DNA of 24,644 nt from assembly GCA_011800805.1 (NCBI GenBank), contig MPNW01000375.1, positions 1 to 24,644 on the forward strand, read 5' to 3'. Positions 12,401 to 18,600 of the stretch are shown here, one piece after another. The position numbers and the translations under genes are program-made. The DNA comes from Hirudo medicinalis (Eukaryota; Annelida; Clitellata; Hirudinida; Hirudinidae). Within the stretch, counting starts at the first letter, position 1. Each line of letters starts with the position of its first letter. The notes beneath the pieces are model-generated. The model ran no database searches, was not told where the DNA came from, and saw nothing but the letters and a program-made list of their open reading frames with translations.

Positions 12401-14760
12401 AATGATAATAATGATATTAATGATAATAATGATGTTAATGATAATAATGATATTAATGGTAATAATGATATTAATGATAATAATGATATTAATGATAATA
12501 ATGATATTAATGGTAATAATGATATTAATGATAATAATGATATTAATGATAATAATGATATTAATGATAATAATGATATTAATGGTAATAATGATATTAA
12601 TGATAATAATGATATGTTTATTCAATCATTTATTCAAAGGAGTCTTGTGCCTATTAATCTCGACACCTGGAACAGAGTTCCATATTCAGAATGAATCAGT
12701 TTGGTAGCTTGACCTTGAACGACATGGAGCCGGTCAAAGGTCATTCGAACGATCCCCTTAAGGAACTCAACCTTCCTCAGTTTGTGTATCTCGGAGGGTA
12801 CAAGTGGGACATGAGCAGAAATTTTGGAAAGCACATGAAACAAGTGACACAAAGTGGATTGCATGGAGTTGTGCAACGGGTTCTTTTGATATTCTGCTTA
12901 CCAATATCTATTGTGTTACAAATATTTTTTTAAACTATTCATTTATTAGTTTAATGCGATTTATTACATTACGAATATTTATTATGACATCATTCGGATA
13001 AACATATTTTAAGATTTGGCCAATTATCAGAAGACTTTTGCTAATATTTAAATAACATTAACATTCAAAGCAAACATGTTACAAATTAAAGTTTTACGAG
13101 AACGGGGAGCACGTGAAAGACTTGATGCAAAGAAGCGTGAATCACAACTTAGTCACTCATTACAACGGTCCCCCATGTCCCAGTGGAAGGAACCCTTGCC
13201 TTCGAGGAGCAGCTTGTATTCCAAATCTGCACTCATTCTTCTGTGACTGCCCCTTCAACTTTACGGGAACCATTTGCAATCAAGGTTTAGCATTAATGTT
13301 AGATAACAAGTTAAAGAAACTTTGTTTTTATTATGTTATTACTTTAACATGTTTTTAGTTTAATATTCTGTTAACAGATCACGTGATGAATTAAGATAAA
13401 TTAAAACTGTTTCAGCCGTTGGAATACACGACGACAAGAGGCCGATGTTGTTCAATGGGAGGTTTCACCACTTGTACAAAAACAGGATCTACAGGAAGTG
13501 ATGATATTATATTTAGAAATTATATGATATTATTATGATATTTCAAGCAGTTAAAAGCAATTAAATTGAAAATTTATTGCAAAATACAAAATACAGTTGT
13601 TGATCAGGTTGAGATGATTGTAGAGAAAGGAGTCAGGCAACAAATAAATATGAACTGAGGTTCAGAGCAACCTCACCCGATGGTCTGCTCCTGCTTCAAA
13701 GAAGTTCCATCGACGGAGACTTTTTGATCCTTGCCCTCAACGAAGGTCACCTTGAAGTCGCTCTGAACCTCGGAAAAGAGAAGGCTGATCAACCCTTTGT
13801 GCTCAGATATCAGGCCAATGTCTTTGACTTTCAATGGCACTTTTTAAGCTTTAACAGGTTGAACTTGCTCATTTTAATATCAATTGCTGGCTCTATTGGT
13901 CATTAAATAAAGCACTTAAAATACAAAAATTTATATAATAACATCGATTATTTTTTTACAGCGATTTATTGCTGTTGCTGTTAAGCCTTAACAGTTAAGG
14001 TTGATCGCCTAGTTCCCGTTAAATGATATTTCTTGGTTGAAGTATTCGCCAGAACCAAATGCAATCAGCTTCTTGATTTCATCCAAAAGACTAATTAAGA
14101 TGTCATAAAATTGTTCATCTTTTAATTACGTCATACACACAGTCGTCATAATGATTCGTATAAAGGACATTTGCTATTCCAGGGATAGGAGGCTGGTGAG
14201 TCTAAACGTTGACAACTCAGAAAACCCTGTTGTGGCACTGACTTCCCCTGGTGCTTCTCATCTCGACACTGACGGTTACCTACACATCGGTGCAATGAAC
14301 TTTACTTGTGTATAATGAATAACAACTTATAAATAGACCTGATATATGTAGCCTAATATGTTCATTTAAATATGGTTTTTATTTATCACCGTAAATAGAG
14401 AAAATGAGGCAAAATAAATTTTGTTGACAATAATCCGTAAAAAAGACATGTTTCTTTTAAATCAAATTCATTCTTACTTTTTGCCTGGATTAGCATTTTA
14501 AAGCATTGCTATATATGTAATGTAAAATGCATGCAGTGTAATTCATCACTGCTGATAATTTTATTAATGTTTGAATTTTAAAAGATTGAATTTTTAAGCA
14601 TTTTGATTTTATTCCAGGCAATGGCGAGGTTCCGAAAGGACTCCCAGAAACATATTCTCATGGTTTCAACGGTTGTTTGTTGGATGTGATCATAAATGAC
14701 CAGCCATTGAACCTCTTAATCCACAGACACATTCATTCTGACGTCAAATTCTGCAGCTGA
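1711..14760 (+). CDS. AGRN: Agrin (5'-truncated by window), 22 exons to natural stop
   Basis: Agrin is a secreted heparan-sulfate proteoglycan of basement membranes; in vertebrates it organises the neuromuscular junction through LRP4/MuSK and binds laminin and alpha-dystroglycan. Exons: 1711-1890, 2037-2142, 2673-2785, 4014-4160, 4318-4410, 6722-6883, 7234-7380, 7721-7750, 7820-8047, 10056-10202, 10270-10783, 10856-10992, 11076-11183, 11257-11400, 11594-11725, 12090-12201, 12640-12879, 13092-13284, 13416-13497, 13624-13857, 14183-14289, 14618-14760. Every junction is GT-AG and phases agree throughout, mostly phase 1 as expected for shuffled modules. Diagnostic stretches are [11 protein letters not shown] in laminin-EGF 1, the FGCC motif before it, and three LamG domains interleaved with EGFs at the C-terminus. 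The first exon could also start at 1700. One base is missing in exon 17 (LamG2). No SEA domain was found. The stop is TGA at 14758-14760. Confidence 0.93.
2037..2785 (+). CDS. AGRN: Agrin exons 2037-2142 and 2673-2785: follistatin-type Kazal module B
   Basis: The first exon gives the EGF-like half (DECNSNNCRFGGMC, then ECSCRVPC). The second gives the inhibitor-like half beginning SPVCGSDGKTYVSEC. The junction is phase 2 and yields CKSRILSPVCGSDG, a normal spacing for follistatin modules. The donor at 2143 is GTAGTG. The acceptor at 2671-2672 follows a trinucleotide microsatellite. The 530-nt intron holds a 33-bp tandem duplication at its 5' end and the (ATC/GTC)n run at its 3' end. Confidence 0.88.
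2147..2212. repeat. 33-bp direct duplication, two copies
   Basis: The unit beginning tgaaacctcttataaattat and ending ccaaccttaaa occurs twice in tandem with no visible difference. It starts four bases after the end of an agrin exon, so it covers the start of the intron. Confidence 0.9.
2613..2668. repeat. (ATC/GTC)n trinucleotide microsatellite at a splice acceptor
   Basis: An interrupted cat/cgt run ends as catcatcatctttag, where the final AG is the acceptor of the exon starting at 2673. The repeat therefore takes the place of the polypyrimidine tract. Confidence 0.85.
2786..4013. other. Agrin intron, AT-rich with tandem arrays
   Basis: The 1.2-kb intron is extremely AT-rich. Copies of a short tcaatcaattattt unit lie at about 2795-2860, A/T-only sequence at about 3040-3270, and the 16-bp array at about 3670-3990. 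No exon or other gene could be read. Confidence 0.75.
3670..3990. repeat. 16-bp tandem array, about 20 copies
   Basis: The unit is gattaaatgattaagt, an 8-bp near-repeat doubled (gattaaat / gattaagt). Variants with acgt, aggt and attatt become more frequent toward the 3' end. It ends about 20 bases before the acceptor of the next agrin exon. Confidence 0.92.
4014..4160 (+). CDS. AGRN: Agrin exon: extra lustrin-like cysteine-rich module
   Basis: The exon is in frame with both neighbours (phase 1 at each end). It encodes a six-cysteine segment: NLCGDSAPL, then LTCQSHLDECPPGGYC, then GPVCCDAG. The CPPGGYC ... VCC pattern resembles lustrin-type cysteine repeats, and also WAP-like cysteine spacing. 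Vertebrate agrin has no such module here, between its last N-terminal Kazal and the FGCC motif. The assignment is by pattern only; the coding call is firm because of the phase match and cysteine content. Confidence 0.8.
4318..4410 (+). CDS. AGRN: Agrin exon: conserved CC-motif linker before laminin-EGF
   Basis: The exon encodes KSCKSSKFGCCVDGLTSALG followed by PQFAGCP. Vertebrate agrin has the same arrangement (C...YGCC.D..TAA.G....AGCP) directly before its first laminin-EGF. The acceptor AG at 4316-4317 is the only nearby one giving the right phase (two bases completing a Gly codon). The donor is GTGAGA. Confidence 0.88.
5081..5389 (+). CDS. Unrecognised 102-codon open frame inside an agrin intron
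   Basis: It starts with ATG, has balanced composition and a neutral, soluble-looking product with a PPPLDGVP stretch and no signal peptide or membrane segment. I recognise no domain. It lies next to a LINE remnant on the opposite strand, so it may be a transposon fragment or chance. There is no splice-phase or homology support. Confidence 0.2.
   Translation: MLSEHYSAIVKKFVKSMSNNNGLNREKVPADRQIGVTAVTGGVPPPLDGVPVDNNSVQRNIFSDVSRTSSQQFQTMFPSVCGCNWKIAQNLKDHFYRNRSII
5440..5985 (-). pseudogene. Decayed non-LTR retrotransposon (LINE) reverse transcriptase
   Basis: Read on the minus strand, the upstream part encodes MFADEVKLHVCSDSGHNLQ then LIDWSDAWQLRL. This matches the catalytic YADD/FADD region of Jockey/CR1/RTE-type reverse transcriptases, with the second Asp changed to Glu. 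Further on comes KAFCIYVRPLVEYCFPVWNP, the conserved thumb-side segment, then GIES. After that the frame breaks: QRRFTRAIPILHHQP continues in another frame. A stop separates the two halves. It is inactive: altered catalytic motif, frameshift, stop, and no endonuclease or 3' tail identified. Confidence 0.82.
6058..6225. repeat. 21-bp tandem array, about 8 copies
   Basis: The unit is close to ataattattgatgatattat, with one gtg variant near the start and aac/aat variants near the end. It is intronic. Confidence 0.9.
6376..6530. repeat. (GAT)n microsatellite with higher-order unit
   Basis: Three successive blocks each consist of gattctgtttacatctacga or a close variant followed by gttgatgatgatgat and more GAT triplets, giving a unit of about 50 bp with variable GAT length. 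Long Met- or Ile-rich open frames on both strands come from this and are not genes. Confidence 0.88.
6722..6883 (+). CDS. AGRN: Agrin exon: laminin-EGF module 1
   Basis: The exon encodes [35 protein letters not shown] and ends NTGCL, with all eight cysteines of a laminin-type EGF. It is very close to vertebrate agrin (GSYGGTCDP ... [16 protein letters not shown]). It is phase 1 on both sides, acceptor TTGTTAG, donor GTGAGT. Confidence 0.95.
6884..7233. other. Agrin intron with 26-bp repeat
   Basis: A 350-nt intron. At about 7147-7210 the unit atgttaatgaggtgtaatgc plus atgaat is present about 2.4 times. Nothing else was seen. Confidence 0.75.
7234..7380 (+). CDS. AGRN: Agrin exon: laminin-EGF module 2
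   Basis: The exon encodes PCACNMFGSVREDCD, GKCVCKAHVVGVKCHSC and IHGCS, aligning with the second laminin-EGF of vertebrate agrin (PCSCDPQGAVRDDCE ... C.CKPGV.G.KC..C). Acceptor GCTTTCCAG, donor GTGACG, phase 1 both sides. Confidence 0.94.
7381..7720. other. Agrin intron with (TTA/GTT)n microsatellite
   Basis: At 7418-7472 there is a run of tta triplets interrupted by gttgttgttgtt. The rest is AT-rich and featureless. Confidence 0.75.
7721..7750 (+). CDS. AGRN: Agrin 30-nt micro-exon (candidate cassette)
   Basis: After TTATCAG, 30 bases encode KDVNGDNST between phase-1 boundaries, followed by a strong GTGAGT donor. The next intron is only 69 nt and ends CTCCGGAAG. Including it gives a hydrophilic linker with an NST sequon between laminin-EGF 2 and the following Kazal. 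Skipping it leaves the frame intact, since 30 is a multiple of three and both flanks are phase 1. It is below normal gene-finder size. Confidence 0.7.
7820..8047 (+). CDS. AGRN: Agrin exon: Kazal/follistatin module after the laminin-EGF pair
   Basis: The exon encodes PCEGVQCRFNAVCQHL, CVCLTGCQNF, KVCGTDGITYSSACSLK and ends SHYGPCL. The full follistatin-type module sits where vertebrate agrin has its ninth Kazal. The acceptor at 7819 and the phase-1 donor at 8048 match the neighbouring exons. Confidence 0.93.
8738..8985 (+). mobile_element. tRNA-derived SINE candidate
   Basis: The head ggcggtgcgggttagctcaa tggg resembles the 5' half of a tRNA, and ttagctcaatggg fits a pol III A box. About 45 bases on, gtgcaaaccc looks like a degraded B box. 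A GC-rich body with C-runs follows, then AATAAAA and a (TAC)n tail at about 8970-8984, as in SINEs that share a LINE 3' end. Its composition differs sharply from the surrounding AT-rich intron. A target-site duplication was not established. Confidence 0.62.
9191..9749. repeat. 40-bp minisatellite, 14 copies
   Basis: The unit is agtctttagtacaaattgta followed by taccttggatgtacttataa. The 14 copies start every 40 bases from 9191 to 9711, the last ending 9749. Only two variable sites were seen. The gtac/gcac site reads gcac in copies 1, 4, 9, 11 and 12. The agtc/agac site reads agac in copies 6 and 8. The near-identity suggests recent expansion or homogenisation. Confidence 0.97.
10056..10202 (+). 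CDS. AGRN: Agrin exon: EB-like six-cysteine module
   Basis: The exon encodes EYCAWDEECSTKHSEC, then VEKCRCNPGFREF and STCGK. The D-EEC...S-EC....C-C.PGF pattern is that of EB modules found in invertebrate extracellular proteins. It is spliced in phase between the Kazal and LamG1, where vertebrate agrin has a standard EGF. Acceptor TTCTGGCAG, donor GTACGA, phase 1 both sides. Confidence 0.85.
10270..10992 (+). CDS. AGRN: Agrin exons 10270-10783 and 10856-10992: LamG domain 1
   Basis: The long exon covers nearly the whole LamG sandwich: MTVVMLFRIKELSGILMHLG, GDFAVIYIKHGRIHFK, YKLVVVRNKRFAWMSVEL and TNFFLGHLP. The second exon supplies the closing SGFTGCIEMVWLN. The junction at 10783/10856 is phase 2 across a 72-nt intron. 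Family pattern: G.L...G...GDF....L..G.., then FLGG.P and GF.GCI. The last exon ends in a phase-1 linker. Confidence 0.93.
11076..11400 (+). CDS. AGRN: Agrin exons 11076-11183 and 11257-11400: tandem EGF modules
   Basis: The first exon encodes CHDFPCDHNPCNNNSTC, HLNSINYHCQCSNGFTG. The second encodes CEERISFEKCQSNPCFNSGE, then FYCSCKPGYHGDLC. The first has two extra N-proximal cysteine positions, but both contain the C.C..GF/Y.G core. They sit between LamG1 and LamG2, as in vertebrate agrin. Phase 1 throughout; the intron between them is 73 nt. Confidence 0.93.
11594..12879 (+). CDS. AGRN: Agrin exons 11594-11725, 12090-12201, 12640-12879: LamG domain 2 with a frame break
   Basis: The exons give EFHGRSYVALKL and FSFEIWFLSR, then CLLFGKQEEGGDFFSLQL and GFLQLQFHLGTSLANI, then SLVPINLDTWNRV, LTLNDMEPVKGH, FVYLGGYKWD and SGLHGVVQR. 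Phases are 1, then 2, then 0 at the end. Within the last exon the frame that reads TWNRV hits a stop (TGA 12692-12694), while the conserved continuation is read in another frame. One missing base near 12677-12682 explains it and would restore a normal-length strand. No intron occurs at the place of the vertebrate y-site insert. Confidence 0.88.
11726..12089. other. Agrin intron, AT-rich
   Basis: 364 nt within LamG2. No repeats or conserved elements beyond AT-richness were seen. Confidence 0.7.
12330..12618. repeat. 18-bp tandem array, about 16 copies
   Basis: The unit is atgataataatgatatta with occasional g substitutions. It occupies most of the 438-nt intron 12202-12639 and ends about 20 bases before the acceptor of the LamG2 exon. 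Open frames of Met/Ile type on both strands come from it. Confidence 0.93.
13092..13284 (+). CDS. AGRN: Agrin exon: end of LamG2 and EGF module 3
   Basis: The exon begins FYENGEHVKDLM, completing the C-terminal LamG2 strand region. It continues PPCPSGRNPCLRGAACIP and FFCDCPFNFTGTICNQ, an EGF matching vertebrate agrin's HPCLNGASCVP ... CLCPGGFSG. Acceptor ATTAAAG, phase 0; donor GTTTAG, phase 1. Confidence 0.92.
13416..14760 (+). CDS. AGRN: Agrin exons 13416-13497, 13624-13857, 14183-14289, 14618-14760: LamG domain 3 and stop
   Basis: Exon 19 gives RPMLFNGRFHHLY. Exon 20 gives NKYELRFRATSPDGLLLLQR, GDFLILALNEGHLEVALNLG. Exon 21 gives RRLVSLNVDN and SHLDTDGYLHIG. The last exon gives GLPETYSHGFNGCLLDVIIN and ends KFCS then TGA. 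The vertebrate counterpart also ends within a few residues of a cysteine (PCPTP), so the C-terminus is natural. The intron between exons 19 and 20 falls where vertebrate z-inserts are spliced. Phases 2, 2, 1 all agree. Confidence 0.93.
13858..14182. other. Agrin intron inside LamG3
   Basis: 325 nt, AT-rich, with no repeat or gene seen. Confidence 0.6.
14290..14617. other. Last agrin intron
   Basis: 328 nt, AT-rich, with nothing recognised. It ends in a good acceptor (TTTATTCCAG). Confidence 0.6.
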
Positions 14761-14941
14761 ACGTTTTGTTTTAAAAACAACTGAAATTATTTTCCTACAA
14801 TTAACTTGCTCATATTTATCGTCTGAAACAGCCGCTAAACGATAAATGTTTTTTGAACTGAATTAAACTCATGTTACTAGGTTGCGATTTCTGCTTATAA
14901 TTTTAGAATGATGTGTGAGAATGGGTTTACGCTAATAATCC

Positions 14942-14947
14942 AATAAA
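14942..14947 (+). terminator. Candidate agrin polyadenylation signal
   Basis: AATAAA lies 182 bases after the agrin stop codon and before the TTLL gene begins. It is the first canonical hexamer downstream of the stop on this strand. Confidence 0.55.
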
Positions 14948-15142
14948 GCAAACTAAATCACGAGTCCACGCGACCCTCTTCAAAAGCAATTTTAAAAATT
15001 AATGTTTTTTTTAGAAAATTAGAACCTAGCGAGGATATTAGATACACCTCACGTAAACATCAGATCGTCTGAACGTTTTTTCAAATTCGTTCACGATCCG
15101 GATGAGATGTGTGACCACCATCTTCATTTAAAAGCAAAAAAA

Positions 15143-15149
15143 TATAAAA
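15143..15149 (+). promoter_or_regulatory. Possible TATA box for the TTLL gene
   Basis: TATAAAA lies about 110-120 bases before the first TTLL coding segment in a region with no other gene. In such AT-rich DNA the match has little weight on its own. Confidence 0.25.
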
Positions 15150-15254
15150 CGCTACCACTTTAATTCATTTGAAATAAAAATAAGTTCTTAAGTTAATATT
15201 TTATCTTTTCAATAAGATAAGCTTTTATGCTCTCAATTTCATTGAAATGAAAAG

Positions 15255-15621
15255 GTGAAGACTCTCATGGAGTCGGGCAATTACTCATTTTAAAAAAAGA
15301 TCAAGACACAGAAACTGGTAGCACGAGCCAATCTCAGTCCGATGAATCGGTGATTGATAAAAGAACCTATCCTAATAGGAAGAATTATTTTATTAAAGGT
15401 TAGTATTTACAAACATTCATGGAATAATTTGATCTTATTCTTACGAATCCAATTGAGCAGACGAAAAATCGCACAATGGAGATTTTGAAAAACGGAAAAA
15501 AAGAAAAAGGAGGTACTACAAATAACTTTTACATTTCTTCAAAGCTCGCTATAGATATGTTGTATTAAATTTTCCAGTAACCAATTGACGATTTGTCTCA
15601 CGAACTGCAAATATGATTCAG
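15255..15621 (+). CDS. TTLL6: TTLL exons 1-3: acidic and basic N-terminal region
   Basis: Exon 1 encodes [20 protein letters not shown] and [10 protein letters not shown]. Exon 2 encodes [18 protein letters not shown]. Exon 3 opens the folded part with [13 protein letters not shown], equivalent to the LVINLSSCRYES strand of human TTLL6. Junction phases are 1, 2 and 1. The 5' edge of exon 1 is uncertain. If it is internal, acceptors at 15253-15254, 15259-15260 or 15298-15299 are all phase 1. If it is the first coding exon, the ATG at 15268 needs one extra base in the TTTTAAAAAAA run. Confidence 0.8.
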
Positions 15622-18600
15622 GTGCATATAATTTCATGAAACTTCCACTTAATTTTATTAAATATTCGTGTCATTGAAGAGTAACAAAACCTCCAACAGT
15701 ATTTCAGGCGGCAATGAAGTTTGGTTTCAAGGAGGTTCCTGAGCATGAAGATTGGAACTTATTTTGGTCTGACAGTTGCATACCGTTGTCTAAAATGATG
15801 GAAATGGACAAGTATCAGGTTTATTTTTTATAATTTTGACAATGTCAGGATAGGCAATACAGCGAACAAATTTCAATTTTTTTTTTTTTTAGAAAGTAAA
15901 CCACTTTCCAGGAATGTTGGAAATTTGTCGAAAAGATCTTTTGGCGAGGAATTTGAACCGAATTCTAAAGCTTTTTCCAAAAGATTACAATTTCTTCCCT
16001 AAAACGTTTTACCTACCGGCAGAGTATGTTTTAGTCAAAAGTGTAACTGTACGTCGTTTGATAAGTGGAAATAAATGTTATTCTTACTTTGTGTTTTTTT
16101 GTACTGATCGATTAAGTTAATGTACCTACGAAGTTTTATAATAGCCCATCACTTGCATTGGAACTCCGCTTTACTGTTGAAAACAAAACATCAGTGGACA
16201 AGATTCGTTCAGAATATTGTCCAGTGCGAGACACATAACAATTTTTTACAATGTCATTAACATCTCTGTAATTTTTAAAAACCCCGACAGTTACCTAGAG
16301 TTTCAAATGTTCTCAAAGCAAAGAAGAAAGTCCGTGTTCATACTAAAACCGGAGAATAATTGCCAAGGAAAAGGAATACGGCTCGTAAGGAACTACAAAT
16401 CTGTGCCTCCAGAAGAGCATGTCTTGTGCCAGCAATACATCAGCAAGGTACGCTCAGAAATCGATTGTTGGAATAGTTTGCTATTTGCATGGCCCCGCTT
16501 TCAGGGACGTCATTTGGGGGCAGTTTCCCCTGAGTAGTTGTCCCTCGCCTGACTTTATGAGAAGCAAAAAAAGGTCATCTCATCAGGTTGAGCGAGGGTT
16601 TGCCCCATCCTGGATGGTAAAAGCTGTAAAGACGTCTCTGCTCATTTTTAAGGAAACGCGAGCAACCATTTGAAATTAGGTTGCAAGATATCTTTTCACA
16701 TTTATCCAGCCATTTCTTATTGACGGATTGAAGTTTGACTTTCGAATATACGTTTTCGTTACGAGCTGTGATCCATTCAGAATTTATGTCTACAAGGAGG
16801 GACTTGCAAGATTTGCCACAGTCCCCTACATGCTTCCTACAAAAAGCAACATGGTCAGGTGATTTTGAAAATAATTTGTTATTAAACGCTGATTGTGTTT
16901 ATCAAATAAAGTAATAAATGTATTAGTTTAATAATGTTAATTACAGCACATGCACTTATTTACACAATTTATTGATATTTAAATTGCAATCGAATGTACG
17001 GTGAATAAAAAAGTTGTAAATTTAGGCTGATAATTATTTGGTTGGGTTTCTTAATTCATTTGAATGTGTTTTTATTTGAAAGGGTAACGTCTTCATGCAT
17101 CTGACCAATTACTCCATCAATAAAAAGAATAAAGATTTTAGCAGAAACGAGCATCTTGGAAATAAAAGGTTTAGTATATTATATGCTTGATGCTTCCGAG
17201 TTGAAAACTTGTTCTAAAAAATACGCTTTCAATTCAAATAATTAGCACTACAAATCTTTCGTCACTTTGACAAGAATTTCTCAACTTCTAATTTGATGCA
17301 ATTTAGAACTATATTAATATTTTAATATTCAGATTTAGTCGAATATTATGCAGATTTTGCAATTTAATGTAACTGTTTTTGCAGGAAAATGTCTACAGTA
17401 GTTGATATACTGAGGGAAAATAATCAGAATGTTGAGAAGTTGATTCAGGAAATTGATGACATAATTATCAAGACTCTTATTTCAATTCATCCTGTTCTTA
17501 AAAGAAACCATAACAGTCTTTTTCTGAGGCACGAACTCAGTTCCGCTTGCTTTGAAATTTTAGGTTTTGACATCCTCCTCGATAAGGAATTGAAACCATA
17601 TCTACTTGAAGTATGTATAACTTCTATTTTTAAAAACAACATTTGGAGAGTTTATGACAAGTTGGTTTATCACAAGGTCAACCACTCTCCAAGCTTTGCC
17701 ACAGATTCGATCCTGGACAAAGAAGTGAAGGAATCACTCCTTTTTGATGCTCTGAGGATGATCAATTTCTATGAGACAGACAAGAAGAAATGCATCGACC
17801 AGCAAAGACGCAACATCACTCAAAGGCTGGTCATTCCAAAAACATCCGTGAAGTCAAATCCCACGTGAGGTTTATTTACCAAGTCAATAAATTTTCGTGC
17901 TCTAGTAGCATAAGTCAGTGTTTCACTAACAGATGTTTGTTCTCAATTTTTGTTACACAATCTAACTAGGCTAACTAAGTTATGGACAAGTTCTTTTACT
18001 TGATAAATTTTTATAATAATTTTAAGCGAACTTGGTTTTCGTATCACAGTCAAAAAATAAAAAAAGAAGATTTGGAAAGAAGACGAGAAGAATACAACGA
18101 GGAGCAGGCCAAGTATGAAATGGCCAACATAGGAGAATTTAGGCTTATTTATCCATCTGCAAAAATGCAATATTACGAAAAGTTCTACAATTCCCAGCCA
18201 TTAGTGTATCAGGAGACCAAAGCAAGCAGAAATCGTGCAGAAAGTGCAAGGTTAACCATTACTTATCCCAGTTAAATATTTTCTCAAAACATTGATCGCC
18301 TGTCGTTCATCATGTCATGTTCATCGTGTACATTTTCACAAATCTCATCACCGCCTAGCGATAAAAGCTCTCACATTGACTTTAATGAGTAATATAAAAA
18401 GTAAGATTAAGAATGGGAGACACATTTTGAGAAGTAACCAATGCTAATGACTCGTTAATCTTTTATGCTTCTTTTTTTTGTTGAACTTGTTAAGGCCTAC
18501 AACGAAGCACTCACAAAATCGGCTAAATGAAGCAAAATAATTAAAATAAAATCGAATACAATTTTATGAATGTAATTGTAAGTGAAGCTTCTTCATGCCG

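Noticed and set aside
12677..12689. GT...AG 13-base segment as a micro-intron explaining the agrin frame break
   Set aside because: Far too short for spliceosomal removal, and removing it leads to a stop a few codons later.
12311..12707. Open frames of 104 and 125 codons on opposite strands
   Set aside because: Both are generated by the 18-bp array; the real agrin exon starts at 12640 in another frame.
15708..15710. Acceptor AG at 15706-15707 as the start of TTLL exon 4
   Set aside because: It looks stronger but is out of phase with exon 3; the acceptor at 15699 is in phase and restores the conserved SV..AA segment.
16462..16530. U6/U1-like snRNA gene, from gcatggccccgctttcaggg and nearby C/G runs
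   Set aside because: Similarity is limited to a short segment; the conserved 5' end and other U6 or U1 boxes are missing.
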